Assembly (NCBI RefSeq): GCF_900113715.1
Contig: NZ_FOQK01000003.1
Location: forward strand, 1-64,000
DNA length: 64,000 nucleotides
Source of the DNA: Pseudoselenomonas ruminantium
GTDB taxonomy: Bacteria > Bacillota > Negativicutes > Selenomonadales > Selenomonadaceae
Direction: 5' to 3'
Numbering within the stretch: position 1 is the first letter of the stretch; each line of letters begins with the position of its first letter. The position numbers and the translations under genes are program-made. Shown one piece after another: positions 45,669 through 54,968 of the stretch. The notes under the pieces were generated by a model. It did no database searches. It was not told the DNA's origin and saw only the letters and a program-made list of their open reading frames with translations.

Positions 45669-46211
45669 ATGAAACCAGCACGCTGGCTGCTCACCGCAGC
45701 CATTGCCGCGCTCATGTCATGGTCTGTGGCACTGCCTGGGCAGGCTGCACCACAGACCATCACGCTCAGCGTCACAGATCAAATCATCAAAGGGCAGGAT
45801 AAAGCCATCGTCACGGCGGACCACAGCACCTACAACGAAGACACCGCCCGCTACACGCTGCGCGGCAACGTCAAGATCCAGTTTGGCAACCGCACCATCC
45901 TGACCGATGCAGCTAAAATCAGCACGCAGACTTTGCAGCTGTGGACCGAAGGCAATACGAAGCTCACCGAAGGCGAGCTCTGCTTCGCCGGCGGGGCTGT
46001 CTATGCCGAGCTGGCTGGCAATGTCGCCTGGTTCTTTGGCCCGAATTGCAGTCTGGAACGCCCCGGCCTTGCCATCCACTCCGATAATATGGCCTATCAT
46101 TGGGACAGACAGACCGCCGTCTTTGACGGCCATGTGCTCTGCATCTACAAAGGCGAGCACCGCGCCGCCAGCCATCTGGAATTCGACCTGGCAAACAACG
46201 AGATACACTGA
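45669..46211 (+). CDS. LptA/OstA-like periplasmic protein
   Basis: The 180-residue product has a signal peptide (MKPARWLLTAAIAALMSW..., cleavage after GQA). It then has a repetitive beta-strand pattern typical of the OstA/LptA jelly roll: IVTADHSTYNEDTARYTLRG, NVKIQFGNRTILTDAAKI, LAIHSDNMAYHW and TAVFDGHVLCIYKGEH. Such domains bridge inner and outer membrane for lipopolysaccharide transport, consistent with a diderm. It stands alone, away from other lpt genes, so it could be a paralogue with another lipid role. AGGAGGG lies 8 nt before the ATG; an ATG overlapping that site (45648) would start a longer reading and is rejected. Confidence 0.75.
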   Translation: MKPARWLLTAAIAALMSWSVALPGQAAPQTITLSVTDQIIKGQDKAIVTADHSTYNEDTARYTLRGNVKIQFGNRTILTDAAKISTQTLQLWTEGNTKLTEGELCFAGGAVYAELAGNVAWFFGPNCSLERPGLAIHSDNMAYHWDRQTAVFDGHVLCIYKGEHRAASHLEFDLANNEIH

Positions 46212-46213
46212 CA

Positions 46214-46265
46214 AAAAGAACCCTTGCAGGAAGGATCATCACCTTCTGCAAGGGTTCTTTTTTAT
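46214..46265. terminator. Bidirectional terminator between the lptA-like gene and glyS
   Basis: A long stem AAGAACCCTTGCAGGAAGG/CCTTCTGCAAGGGTTCTT around ATCATCA is flanked by T-runs on both strands (TTTTTTAT and TTTTTGTC). It serves both converging genes. Confidence 0.9.
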
Positions 46266-46271
46266 TTCAGC

Positions 46272-48323
46272 TTACAGGACAACCTTCGAGAAGTCAGCTA
46301 CGCGATTGATCAGTATATCAATCGACTTGAGCAGGCCCAGACGGTTGTTCTTGACCTTTTCATCCTTATCCATGACCATGACGCCATCAAAGAAAGCATC
46401 GATGGGCTGAGAAAGCTCCGTCAGCGCATCGATAGCGCCCGTGTAGTCCTGGCCCTTGACCAGGCTCTCGACTGCACTTGCCGTCGAAGTGTAGGCCTGA
46501 TAAAGGGATTTCTCCTCAGCGACTGTGAAGAGAGCCGCATCGACAGCTGCCGACTCGGACTTCTTCGCGAGGTTTGCCGCGCGGACAAATGCCTGGATGT
46601 TAGCCGTTGCAGCATCGCTGGCCACAAACTTCGCCACAGCTGCTGCACGCAGGCTGACCGCATAGAGGTCATCGACATTCTCGAGTACAGCATCAACAAC
46701 ATCATAGCGGACGTCTTCCAGAACGTTCTTGAGACGCAGGCGCATGAAGTCAGCCACATCCTGCTGCATCTTCGTACGAACAGCCTCGTCCTTGATATCA
46801 TAGAGATCCATAGCCTTAGCTACGACCTTGGAAAGACTCAGCGTGTATTTCGCCTCGATCATCATGTGCACAAGGCCAAGAGCCTGACGGCGCAGGGCGA
46901 ACGGGTCCTGCGAGCCCGTCGGGATCTTGCCGCGGCTGAACGTACCGACAATCGTATCGATCTTATCGGCTACCGAAACAATGCGGCCAGCCTCAGACTG
47001 CGGCTGGTTATCGCCAGCAAAGCGCGGCATATAGTGCTCATCGATAGCAATAGCGACCTTCTCGCACTCGCCATCGAGCTTGGCATACTCGCGGCCCATG
47101 ATGCCCTGAAGCTCCGTGAACTCCTGAACCATGCCCGTCACCAGGTCAGCCTTGCAGAGCTCCGCTGCCCGTCTGGCATGCTTGTGCGTCTTTTCATCCG
47201 CACCGAGTTCATCCGCGATGAACGTTGCCAGTTCCATAAGGCGCTCGGATTTTTCGTACATCGTACCGAGCCCCTGCTGGAAGACTACCGTCTTGAGTTT
47301 CTCGCGATGCTCCTCGAGGCTCTTCTTGCGGTCTTCATCGAAGAAGAACTGGGCATCGTCAAGACGGGCGCGCAGCACGCGCTCATTGCCGTGCTGGACA
47401 ATCTCCAAATGCTCGCTGCCGCCATTGCGGACCGTGATGAAAAGCGGCATCAGGCTGCCATCCGCAGCCTTGACCGGGAAATAACGCTGATGGTCACGCA
47501 TCGGCGTGATGACTGCCTCAGCCGGCAGCTTGAGGTATTTATCCTCGAATTTGCCGCAGAGTGCCGTCGGATACTCGACAAGATAGAGAACCTCTTCGAG
47601 AAGATCCTCGGTAATCTCAGCCGTACCATTCTGTTTCTTGGCTACTTCCTCAATCTGCTCGCGAATCATCGCCTTGCGTTTGTCCTGATCGACGATGATG
47701 AAGTTCTCTTCGCAAGCCTTCTCATAGCTGTCTGCATCGGCAATCGTAAAATCGCCCTGCGACAGGAAGCGATGACCGCGGGACGTGCGGCCGGATTTTA
47801 CCTCAGCTACCTCAAACGGGATGACTTCGTCATCGAGCAGTGCCACGATCCAGCGCAGCGGACGGATGAACTTGAAGTCAAGGTCGCGCCAGCGCATGTT
47901 GTTCGGGAACGAAAGACCGCAGATGAGGTCTTTTAAAAGTTCCTGCAAGAGCTCAGCCGTAGCCTTGCCTTCCTCATGCACCATCGCATAGACATAGCCG
48001 TCCTTTTCGACCAGGTCTTTCGGGTCAACGCCCTGGCCGCGGGCAAAGCCCTGTGCTGCCTTGGACGGATTGCCGTCCGCATCGAAGGCAATCTTGACCG
48101 ACGGGCCGCGGTTCTCACTGGAGACATCTTCCTGTTTCTCAGCCAAATCTTTTACAATAAGTGCCGTACGGCGCGGCGTACCCAGCGTGCGGATACTGCC
48201 AAAGGCAATGCGGTTCTCCTGGAATGCTTTTTCTGCATTCTCTTTCAGCTGGGCAAGGATGCCCGGCATGACATGGGCCGGAACTTCTTCCGTGCCGATT
48301 TCGAGTAATAAATCCTTGCTCAT
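46272..48323 (-). CDS. glyS: Glycyl-tRNA synthetase beta subunit
   Basis: This is the large subunit of the bacterial alpha2beta2 GlyRS; it binds tRNA-Gly. The 683 residues begin MSKDLLLEIGTEEVPAHVMP, with family motifs ENRGPSVKIAFD, PTALCGKFEDKYLKLPAEAV, TPMRDHQRYFPV and DKIDTIVGTFSRGKIPTGSQ, and a C-terminal anticodon-binding-like domain. It starts 2 nt after the glyQ stop. Complete. Confidence 0.97.
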   Translation of the reverse strand: MSKDLLLEIGTEEVPAHVMPGILAQLKENAEKAFQENRIAFGSIRTLGTPRRTALIVKDLAEKQEDVSSENRGPSVKIAFDADGNPSKAAQGFARGQGVDPKDLVEKDGYVYAMVHEEGKATAELLQELLKDLICGLSFPNNMRWRDLDFKFIRPLRWIVALLDDEVIPFEVAEVKSGRTSRGHRFLSQGDFTIADADSYEKACEENFIIVDQDKRKAMIREQIEEVAKKQNGTAEITEDLLEEVLYLVEYPTALCGKFEDKYLKLPAEAVITPMRDHQRYFPVKAADGSLMPLFITVRNGGSEHLEIVQHGNERVLRARLDDAQFFFDEDRKKSLEEHREKLKTVVFQQGLGTMYEKSERLMELATFIADELGADEKTHKHARRAAELCKADLVTGMVQEFTELQGIMGREYAKLDGECEKVAIAIDEHYMPRFAGDNQPQSEAGRIVSVADKIDTIVGTFSRGKIPTGSQDPFALRRQALGLVHMMIEAKYTLSLSKVVAKAMDLYDIKDEAVRTKMQQDVADFMRLRLKNVLEDVRYDVVDAVLENVDDLYAVSLRAAAVAKFVASDAATANIQAFVRAANLAKKSESAAVDAALFTVAEEKSLYQAYTSTASAVESLVKGQDYTGAIDALTELSQPIDAFFDGVMVMDKDEKVKNNRLGLLKSIDILINRVADFSKVVL

Positions 48324-48325
48324 GC

Positions 48326-49204
48326 TTACTTCTCCCCTCTATGCAACATCGGATAGCCCAGTTCCTCACGCTGTTTCAGATAGCACTCTGCGCAGAGACG
48401 AGCCAGCTTGCGGACGCGGCCAATGAAGGCCGTGCGCTGTGATACGGAGATAGCGCCACGTGCATCGAGCAGGTTGAACGTATGCGAGCACTTGAGCACG
48501 TAGTCATAAGCCGGATGGACATAGCCCTCGGCGATGACGCGGACAGCCTCGGCCTCGTATTTATCGAAGAGCTCGAACAGGAGCTTCTCATCGGAAAGAT
48601 CGAAAGCATACGCCGACTGCTCATACTCGTTCTGATGGAAGACATCGCCATAGGTGTAGTCATCCGTCCACTGAATGTCATAGACGTTCTCGACACCCTG
48701 AATGTACATCGCCAGACGCTCCAAACCATACGTGATCTCCGATGCGACCGGCTTGATGTCCTGACTGCCTACCTGCTGGAAATACGTGAACTGCGTGATT
48801 TCCATGCCGTCGAGCCAGACCTCCCAGCCGAGCCCCCAGGCGCCCAGCGTCGGCGACTCCCAGTTATCCTCAACGAAGCGGATATCGTGCTTCTTCGGAT
48901 CGATGCCGAGACGCTCCAGGCTCTCGAGATAGAGCTCCTGAATGTTATCCGGCGACGGCTTCATGATGACCTGGAACTGATGATGCTGGTACAGGCGGTT
49001 CGGGTTATCGCCATAGCGGCCATCAGCCGGACGGCGCGACGGCTCGACATAAGCAACATGCCACGGCTCCGGGCCGAGCACGCGCAGGAACGTCGACGGG
49101 TTCATCGTGCCGGCGCCCTTCTCGACATCATACGGCTCGGCCAGGATGCAGCCCTGTTCCGACCAGAATTTCTGCAGGGCCAGGATGATTTCCTGAAATT
49201 TCAT
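48326..49204 (-). CDS. glyQ: Glycyl-tRNA synthetase alpha subunit
   Basis: This is the catalytic class II subunit forming glycyl-adenylate. From ATG 49204 (GAGGAG, 8 nt) the 292 residues begin [20 protein letters not shown]. Motifs: [38 protein letters not shown] and [21 protein letters not shown]-box leader precedes it, so glyQS responds to uncharged tRNA-Gly. Confidence 0.97.
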   Translation of the reverse strand: MKFQEIILALQKFWSEQGCILAEPYDVEKGAGTMNPSTFLRVLGPEPWHVAYVEPSRRPADGRYGDNPNRLYQHHQFQVIMKPSPDNIQELYLESLERLGIDPKKHDIRFVEDNWESPTLGAWGLGWEVWLDGMEITQFTYFQQVGSQDIKPVASEITYGLERLAMYIQGVENVYDIQWTDDYTYGDVFHQNEYEQSAYAFDLSDEKLLFELFDKYEAEAVRVIAEGYVHPAYDYVLKCSHTFNLLDARGAISVSQRTAFIGRVRKLARLCAECYLKQREELGYPMLHRGEK

Positions 49205-49244
49205 GGGAACAACTCCTCTTCTAATAAATCTGCTACGGAAACGC

Positions 49245-49450
49245 AAAAAAGTCCCGCCCCCGTAACGTTATCGTTACAGGGACGAGACCTATCTTTCAAA
49301 ATCCCGCGGTTCCACCCTGATTGGTTTCCTCAAAGGAAGCCCGCCTCAAAGTATTGGATTCCGCTCCAAAGTGCCTTTCATCTCATTGACGGCCTTTCAC
49401 CATCGCCGTCTCGCTAAGGGGAGAGACTACTTCTCTTCTTCATCGCTGCT
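49245..49450 (-). promoter_or_regulatory. T-box leader of glyQS
   Basis: The antiterminator motif GGGTGGAACCGCGGG (49303-49317, minus strand) is followed by terminator stem GTCTCGTCCCTGTAACG/CGTTACGGGGGCGGGAC (49251-49288) and TTTTTTG. Upstream lie AGAGAAGTA and stem I arms. A GGC glycine codon occurs in the expected 3' part of stem I (GAGGCGGGCTTCC), a plausible specifier. Confidence 0.93.
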
Positions 49451-49454
49451 TACG

Positions 49455-49483
49455 AGTTTAGCAAAATCAAAGACACTTGTCAA
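49455..49483 (-). promoter_or_regulatory. Promoter of the glyQS leader
   Basis: TTGACA (49478-49483), 17 nt and TAAACT (49455-49460) on the minus strand, starting 9 bp after the lipoprotein gene's stop. Confidence 0.8.
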
Positions 49484-49491
49484 CTCCGGCA

Positions 49492-50118
49492 TCACTTCGC
49501 CAGCTTGATGCCCGGAATGATCTTTTCGTCGATCTGCTTGCCAATGCCATCACTTTTTTCCTTGGGATAGGCCAGTGTGACCAGCCACGACTCGTCCGCG
49601 TCCTCCAGGTAGACCACCTTGAGCACCTCATCCTCGCCACGCAGCTTGCAGTCCACCGTGGTCACGATGGCCTCGCGGCCGTCGATGGTCGTTTGCTTTT
49701 CCTGCTGGGAAATGTTTGTCATCTTAGCGGCCTTGGCCAGCGACTGGATATAGCCCGTGCGCATGGCTTTTCCCATGTCCGCATAGAACTGGCGGGCCTT
49801 GGGCTCCTGTGCCGGGCCATAGTTCTGCTCGATGCCCTGGCGGTTAAACGTATTGGCCGTGAACTCGGCCAGATGGATATCCTCGCCAGTCGGCCGTTCC
49901 ATGCAGCTCTGACGTTTCTGGATAGCCACAGCCAGCTGCGGACTTACTGGCACATCCTTCATCGAACCGCTCAGCGAAAATGGCAGCTCCATTGAAAGCT
50001 TATATACCTGCCCCTGCACGGATACCTGCTGCAGCGGCTTATCGCCAAAACAGCCCGTCAGAAATATACACGTCAGCAGCAACATCAACGCTGCCAGCAG
50101 TATCTTGTGTTTCTTCAT
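49492..50118 (-). CDS. Hypothetical lipoprotein
   Basis: I do not recognise the family. The 208-residue product has a lipoprotein signal (MKKHKILLAALMLLLTCIFL, lipobox LTGC with Cys23). The mature part alternates beta-strand-like and helical segments (VSVQGQVYKLSMELPFSL, YADMGKAMRTGYIQSLAKAA, LKVVYLEDADESWLVTLAYP), suggesting a small alpha/beta surface or periplasmic domain. It follows recO by 29 bp and is the last gene of the phoH cluster; the glyQS promoter starts right after it. Confidence 0.75.
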   Translation of the reverse strand: MKKHKILLAALMLLLTCIFLTGCFGDKPLQQVSVQGQVYKLSMELPFSLSGSMKDVPVSPQLAVAIQKRQSCMERPTGEDIHLAEFTANTFNRQGIEQNYGPAQEPKARQFYADMGKAMRTGYIQSLAKAAKMTNISQQEKQTTIDGREAIVTTVDCKLRGEDEVLKVVYLEDADESWLVTLAYPKEKSDGIGKQIDEKIIPGIKLAK

Positions 50119-50147
50119 TGCGTTAACCCTTTCATCAAAATGACCGT

Positions 50148-50876
50148 TTACAGCTGCTGGATAAAGGCCAAGGATTTGAGCGGCCGTCCCAGCAGCGACT
50201 GCAGATAGCTCAGCAGCAGCTGCTCCGCCTTTACCAGCAAACGCGCACTTACCTTGAGCTGCGCAGCCTCTGACCAGTCAAAATCCCGCAAGCTCAGAAT
50301 GAAGCGCCGCAGCTCAGCAGGAAAAGCCATCATGCCCGCCTCGCAGCAATCTGCACAGAGCACGCCGCCCGCGGCCTGCTGGAAATACGCATCGCCATTG
50401 ATTTCCCGGCCACAGTGTACGCAGTGCTCATAATGCAGCTGCATGCCCGTAAACTCCAGCAGCTGATAAACTGCCGCCAAAGCCGTCACGCGCGGATTTC
50501 GCGTCTCAAAGGCAGACAAGATCAGCAAAAGCTGCGAAAACATCTGTGGTTCGGGCTGTCCTTCCGGCAGGAACTCACGCAGGAACTCCGCCACGAAACT
50601 GCCATACGACATAGCCGTCAAATCCTCGCTGAGTTTGCGGTAATGCTGTTTCAGCGTACACTGCTTCACCGTATCCACCCGCTGCCCTTCGGCCAGCTGG
50701 AGCTCCAGCAGCGAGAACATCTGCATCCCGCCAGCCAGCGGACTGCGCGGCCGCCGGCAGCCAAAGGCCGCAGCCTTCACCAGCCCGCGCTCGCGCGTGA
50801 AGAACGTCATCATCTTGTCGGCTTCGCCCCAGTTCTTCGCGCCTAGCACTACCGCTTCGGTCTGATAGATTGCCAT
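50148..50876 (-). CDS. recO: DNA repair protein RecO
   Basis: RecO anneals ssDNA and loads RecA with RecR. The 242 residues begin [20 protein letters not shown] with the N-terminal OB fold (TRERGLVKAAAFGCRRPRS). A C-terminal helical domain holds the zinc site CVHCGREI...CADCC. Complete. It overlaps the stop of the DUF502 gene (TAATG). recO downstream of era is the usual Firmicute order. Confidence 0.95.
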   Translation of the reverse strand: MAIYQTEAVVLGAKNWGEADKMMTFFTRERGLVKAAAFGCRRPRSPLAGGMQMFSLLELQLAEGQRVDTVKQCTLKQHYRKLSEDLTAMSYGSFVAEFLREFLPEGQPEPQMFSQLLLILSAFETRNPRVTALAAVYQLLEFTGMQLHYEHCVHCGREINGDAYFQQAAGGVLCADCCEAGMMAFPAELRRFILSLRDFDWSEAAQLKVSARLLVKAEQLLLSYLQSLLGRPLKSLAFIQQL

Positions 50877-51556
50877 TATTTCTTTTCCTTCTGCAGCAGC
50901 GCGCTGGCCGCTGCCTTTGACAGATCGCCCGGCTCGGCCACCAGCGGCGCAGACTGGCGTTTTGGCATGACTGCCCCAGCTGTCAGCATATACTGCAAAG
51001 CCGATTCGCTGCTGATATCGAGATAGATAACATCGGTCTTGCGCACAAACAAGTTCGTACCCGAAGTCATATTGAGACTCCAGGGGATAAAGACGCAGAC
51101 ATACTCATCACCGAGCTTTTCCTTGAGCATCTCCGGAACATCAGCCATGATAAAGCCCAGTGCCTGTGACTGATGGAACGGTACCAGCACCACCTGGTCG
51201 AACATGTTGTTAGACTCAAACACCGCCGTGGACAGATGCTTGACACTATTATAGATGAATTTGACGACGGGAATCTTCCCGAGCAGTGTTTCCCCGATAT
51301 GGATCAAGCGGCGGCCTGCCCAATACGACGATGCCCACCCCGTCACATAGATAATCACCAATAGCGTAATGAGCCCCATCCCGGGGAAGTAAAAGGGCAG
51401 ATGCTTGCCAAGGACTCCCTCCGTAAAATGCAACGTCTCAGCCACCACAAAGAACGTGATCGCCAATGGCACAAGCAGTATCAGTCCATTGATAAAGCGG
51501 CGGGAAATGCAGCGGGACCAGCTGCGATTCGGCTTATCGCCCGTACCCCCGCTCAT
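50876..51556 (-). CDS. DUF502 family membrane protein
   Basis: The 226-residue protein has two transmembrane helices (about 20-40, [19 protein letters not shown]; about 58-80, [20 protein letters not shown]). A soluble DUF502 domain follows with [34 protein letters not shown] and [19 protein letters not shown]. The function is not established. It starts in the era stop by an ATGA overlap and runs into recO, so it is co-translated with both. Confidence 0.9.
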   Translation of the reverse strand: MSGGTGDKPNRSWSRCISRRFINGLILLVPLAITFFVVAETLHFTEGVLGKHLPFYFPGMGLITLLVIIYVTGWASSYWAGRRLIHIGETLLGKIPVVKFIYNSVKHLSTAVFESNNMFDQVVLVPFHQSQALGFIMADVPEMLKEKLGDEYVCVFIPWSLNMTSGTNLFVRKTDVIYLDISSESALQYMLTAGAVMPKRQSAPLVAEPGDLSKAAASALLQKEKK

Positions 51557-52965
51557 CGTTCATCACCAAAACCGAAGTTGCGCAGGATGCCATCACGGTC
51601 ACGCCAATCCTTGCGCACCTTGACCCACAGATCGAGGAACACCTTCGAACCGAGCAGGTTCTGGATATCGTTGCGTGCCAGCGCGCCAATCTCGCGCAGC
51701 ATTGCGCCCTTGGCTCCGATGATGATGCCCTTCTGCGAATCGCGCTCGACATAGATCGTCGCGCGGATATAGACATCATCATTCGGACGCGTCGTCATCT
51801 CATCGACATCGACAGCAATCGCATGCGGAATCTCATCACGCGTGAGATGCAGTGCTTTCTCGCGGATAAGCTCGGCCACGATAAGCCGCTCCGGCTGATC
51901 CGTAATCATATCATCGGGATAGTACTGCGGCCCCTCAGGCAGGTATTTCTTGACCTCTGTAAGCAAACTGTCAAGATTCGTTTCTTCCTTGGCCGAAATC
52001 GGCACAACGCCAGCAAAATTATACTTATTGGTATAGTTGGCAATGATAGGCAAAGCCTGCGACCGCTCAATCAAATCGATCTTGTTGACGACAAGGATAA
52101 CCGGTTTCTTCGTCGCCTGCAAGCGTTCGAGAATAAACATTTCGCCCGGGCCCAGCTTCTGCGTAGCATCCACCACAAAGAAAATCGCATCGACTTCCTT
52201 CAGCGTGCCCTCGGCGGCCTTTACCATATACTCGCCGAGCTTGTGCTTCGGCTTATGGATACCCGGCGTATCGAGGAATACGATCTGCGCATCAGGCTGC
52301 GTCAGGATGCAGAGGATGCGGTTGCGCGTCGTCTGCGGCTTATCGCTCATGATGGCGATTTTCTCGCCGATCAGTGTATTGACCAGCGTCGATTTGCCGA
52401 CATTCGGGCGGCCGATAACGGCGATAAACCCTGATTTATGCTTGCCCTTCTTTGCAGCCGGCTGTTTTGCTGCCGCCTTTTCCGGCTTTTTCTCCGCCTT
52501 ATCCTCGCGCGAGATGCCAAGCTGCCCCATGACATAACGCTGCTCTTCTTCCATCTCCTCACGGTCCGCATCTTCCATATGGTCATAGCCCAGAAGATGC
52601 AGCATGCCGTGAACCGTCAGGAAAGCCATCTCGCGGCGCACGCTGTGCCCATAGTCTGCCGCCTGTTCTTCGGCCCGCTCCACCGAAATGATGAGGTCGC
52701 CCAGCACGTCGACTTCGGGCTCGCCTTCGATTTCCGGCTCCTCGCTCTCATTGAGCGCAAACGACAGGACATCCGTCGGACGGTCAATGCCGCGATACTG
52801 TTTGTTGAGCGTATGGATATACGCATTGTTGGTCAGCGTGATGCTGACCTCGCCATTCTCCACATCGTAGAGCTTGCCGACCATCTCAGCTGCCGCCTTG
52901 ACGTTGTCGATATATTCCTGCGGAAACGTAAGCTCCTCTGGATAATTGCTGATGATTACTTCCAT
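51553..52965 (-). CDS. Fused endoribonuclease YbeY and GTPase Era
   Basis: This 470-residue gene fuses two ribosome-maturation factors usually encoded separately. Residues 1-150 are Ybe[15 protein letters not shown], and the zinc motif [11 protein letters not shown] with His119, His123 and His129. Residues 151-178 are a Lys/Ala/Pro-rich linker. Residues 179-470 are Era: P-loop GRPNVGKS (185-192), DTPG (232-235), NKID (294-297) and a KH RNA-binding domain with GIIIGAKG (413-420). No internal start or ribosome site is seen at the junction. YbeY and Era act together in 16S rRNA 3'-end maturation, so a fusion makes functional sense. It lies 3 bp after phoH. Confidence 0.93.
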   Translation of the reverse strand: MEVIISNYPEELTFPQEYIDNVKAAAEMVGKLYDVENGEVSITLTNNAYIHTLNKQYRGIDRPTDVLSFALNESEEPEIEGEPEVDVLGDLIISVERAEEQAADYGHSVRREMAFLTVHGMLHLLGYDHMEDADREEMEEEQRYVMGQLGISREDKAEKKPEKAAAKQPAAKKGKHKSGFIAVIGRPNVGKSTLVNTLIGEKIAIMSDKPQTTRNRILCILTQPDAQIVFLDTPGIHKPKHKLGEYMVKAAEGTLKEVDAIFFVVDATQKLGPGEMFILERLQATKKPVILVVNKIDLIERSQALPIIANYTNKYNFAGVVPISAKEETNLDSLLTEVKKYLPEGPQYYPDDMITDQPERLIVAELIREKALHLTRDEIPHAIAVDVDEMTTRPNDDVYIRATIYVERDSQKGIIIGAKGAMLREIGALARNDIQNLLGSKVFLDLWVKVRKDWRDRDGILRNFGFGDER

Positions 52966-52968
52966 TCC

Positions 52969-53979
52969 TTATGCCTTTCCCTGTCTCTCTGCCTCAGCTT
53001 TGGCCTTGGCTTTTTTCTTCTTTGCTTCCCAGTCGCCATACGCCTCAACGATGCGTGTCACGACCTCATGGCGGATAACATCCATCGGCGCCATGCGCAC
53101 GATGCCGACGCCTTTGACATCCTTCAGCACCTCTGCCGCTTCGCGCAGGCCCGAGGTCACGCCGCGCGGCAAATCGACCTGCCCGAGGTCGCCCGTAACC
53201 ACCATACGGGAGCCAAAGCCCAAGCGCGTCAAGAACATCTTCATCTGCTTATCCGTCGTGTTCTGCGCCTCATCGAGAATGATGAAGGCATCCTCAAGCG
53301 TGCGCCCGCGCATATAAGCCAGCGGCGCAATCTCGATAACGCCCTTGGCCATGAGCTTCTGGTATGCATCCTGCCCTAAGATATCCTGCAGAGCATCGTA
53401 AAGCGGCCGCAGATACGGATCGACCTTATCCTGCAGATCGCCGGGCAAAAAGCCCAGCCGTTCGCCAGCCTCGACAGCCGGGCGCGTCAGGATAATCTTA
53501 TTGATTTCCTTGTTGCGCAGGGCCGCCACCGCCATGACGACTGCCAGATACGTCTTGCCCGTACCAGCCGGCCCGATGCCAAAGGTAATCGAATTGTGAC
53601 GGATGGTATCAAGGTAAAGCCGCTGGCCGAGCGTCTTCGGCCGCACATGACGGCCGCGCGACGTCACGAGAATCGTATCGCCAAACAGCGTGTGCAGAGC
53701 CTCCCCCTTGCCGCCCTTGACGAGCCCGATGCCATAGCGTACCTCATGCATCGTAATCGTCGTGCCCTGACGGTAGAGATACTGGAGCTCCTCGAGCACC
53801 TTGGCCGCCGGCTCCACCATCGCGGCCTCGCCGAGAATCTCGATGCGGTCGCCACGGCTTATGAACTGACAGTCAAAATTCTCCCGCATGACCTGCAGGA
53901 ATTCATCGCGCTCACCCAAAAGCGAATAAGCCTCTTTATGATCTTGAAAGATGATCTGCTTTTCTAATGCCTGCTGCAA
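52969..53979 (-). CDS. PhoH family ATPase
   Basis: This is a PhoH-like (YbeZ) P-loop ATPase. The 336 residues have an N-terminal KH-like region (about 25-110) and the PhoH ATPase domain with Walker A GPAGTGKTYL near 137, AFIILDEAQNTT (Walker B) and LTRLGFGSRMVVTGD. YbeZ works with YbeY in RNA metabolism, which agrees with the adjacent fusion gene. The start appears to be TTG (MQQALEKQII) 10 nt after AGGTG; start confidence is moderate. The tail is Lys/Ala-rich. Confidence 0.93.
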   Translation of the reverse strand: MQQALEKQIIFQDHKEAYSLLGERDEFLQVMRENFDCQFISRGDRIEILGEAAMVEPAAKVLEELQYLYRQGTTITMHEVRYGIGLVKGGKGEALHTLFGDTILVTSRGRHVRPKTLGQRLYLDTIRHNSITFGIGPAGTGKTYLAVVMAVAALRNKEINKIILTRPAVEAGERLGFLPGDLQDKVDPYLRPLYDALQDILGQDAYQKLMAKGVIEIAPLAYMRGRTLEDAFIILDEAQNTTDKQMKMFLTRLGFGSRMVVTGDLGQVDLPRGVTSGLREAAEVLKDVKGVGIVRMAPMDVIRHEVVTRIVEAYGDWEAKKKKAKAKAEAERQGKA

Positions 53980-54031
53980 AGAACCTGTTCACCTGCTTCT
54001 TTCTATCGAATAAACAAATATATATAGTCCC

Positions 54032-54059
54032 ATTGTACCACATATCAAGCCCGCGTCAA
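54032..54059 (-). promoter_or_regulatory. Promoter of the phoH-ybeY/era-recO cluster
   Basis: TTGACG (54054-54059), 16 nt, TACAAT (54032-54037) on the minus strand, about 50 bp before phoH. Confidence 0.7.
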
Positions 54060-54177
54060 AAATACTTATAGCAAAAAGCCCTGCGTACCGGAAGAGGTGC
54101 TACGTTGGCACTTACTTTTTCTCCTCAGGCCTTCCCACTGGGGAAGATGGCGCGCCCCGCGCGTCCGATGAGGTTCT

Positions 54178-54250
54178 ATGACACCTCTGTTCTGCCATAT
54201 TCTTCCTCTTCGTTCAGGATAATATTCTTCAAGTTCCAATCGGAGTACAT
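54178..54250 (-). pseudogene. 5' remnant of a second DUF559 gene
   Basis: The minus strand starts ATGTACTCCGATTGGAACTT. It aligns with the start of the intact DUF559 gene at 54968 for about 73 nt (identical for most of the first 26 nt, then diverged with one indel) and then breaks into a repeat module. It is inside or next to direct-repeat copy 1. It indicates a duplicated and mostly deleted gene copy. Confidence 0.65.
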
Positions 54251-54493
54251 TCAGCTCGCCTCGCTTTGATGCTGATGACTGCACGGGAACCTCTTCCACC
54301 GCTCCGCGGTCCCCCTTCCCCATAGGGGAAGGCTCTAGCCCCCACTTGGTCATCCATTCTAAAAAATCCCCCCTTGCGTACCAGTAGAGGTTCTACGCTG
54401 AATCTCACTTTTCCTCTCCCATGCCTTCTCCCCTGTGGAAAATGGCACGCCCCGCACGACGGAAGAGGTTCTGCGCTGGCTCTTGCTTTTCTC
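54225..54493. repeat. 269-bp direct repeat, copy 1
   Basis: Matches 54943-55211 at an exact offset of 718 bp with three substitutions (about 99% identity by eye). It contains one inverted and one direct palindromic module and the first 26 nt of the DUF559 reading frame. Confidence 0.95.
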
Positions 54494-54596
54494 CCTCTGC
54501 CTTCCCCTCTGGGGAAGGTGGCGCGCTCTGCGCGTCGGAAGAGGTTCTATGCCAGCTCTGGCTTTTTCTCCTCTGCCTTCCTCCTACGAAAGTTTT

Positions 54597-54968
54597 TCAG
54601 TGCCTGGTACTATCACTTTGCAACCGTTCCTTTACCAGCATATCAATATAACTGCATGCAGCTTCGAACTGCTTATCTATCTCCCGATTCGTGAACCGCA
54701 GCACCATCACCCCCAACCGTTGCAATTTCTCAGTCCTCTTTGCATCGTACTGATGCTGTTCCTCTTCATAATGTTGTGAACCATCTAGTTCCACGGCTAA
54801 CTTCGCTTTGGGACAATAAAAATCTAAAACATAATTCAAAACCGTTTTCTGCCGATGAAATGCTGGTTTATAGGTATGCAGATAATCGTACCACAAATGA
54901 CGCTCCTGTGGTGTCATATTCTTTCTCAGCGTTTGGGAAACTTTCTTCAAGTTCCAATTGGAGTACAT
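54597..54968 (-). CDS. DUF559 endonuclease-like protein
   Basis: The 123-residue product begins MYSNWNLKKVSQTLRKNMTP and contains ERHLWYDYLH, FHRQKTVLNYVLDFYCPKAK and LAVELDGSQHYEEEQHQYDA, then RLGVMVLRFTNREI. This is the DUF559 fold, related to very-short-patch-repair (Vsr) and other PD-(D/E)xK nucleases; the D/E residues in VLDFY and VELDG and the Gln in SQH are the likely active site. Length is normal for the family. Its first codons lie inside direct-repeat copy 2 and its ribosome site (GAGG) is weak. It is enclosed by palindromic repeats on both sides. Nuclease activity is inference. Confidence 0.85.
   Translation of the reverse strand: MYSNWNLKKVSQTLRKNMTPQERHLWYDYLHTYKPAFHRQKTVLNYVLDFYCPKAKLAVELDGSQHYEEEQHQYDAKRTEKLQRLGVMVLRFTNREIDKQFEAACSYIDMLVKERLQSDSTRH

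Larger units (their letters stand above)
54100..54600. repeat. Array of palindromic repeat modules of about 80 bp
   Basis: The module is a CCTTCCCC-NN-GGGGAAGG-type palindrome, then a G/C arm pair of the type GGCGCGC...GCGCG, then GGAAGAGGTTC. Plus-orientation copies lie at about 54109-54180, 54403-54482 and 54483-54560, with a partial copy after 54560. An inverted copy lies at about 54275-54340. Adjacent units repeat with an 80-bp period. Low-complexity ORFs through the array are not credible genes. Confidence 0.85.

Noticed and set aside
54066-54353. 95-aa minus-strand frame in the repeat island (MTKWGLEPSPMGKGDRG...), repeated at 54868-55071
   Set aside because: The two frames are identical only because they cross the 269-bp repeats and palindromic modules; composition is low-complexity and no ribosome site is present.
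54597-54968. DUF559 gene as part of an insertion sequence
   Set aside because: No transposase, terminal inverted repeats at element ends or target-site duplication could be seen; the repeats are direct, so it is described as a repeat island instead.
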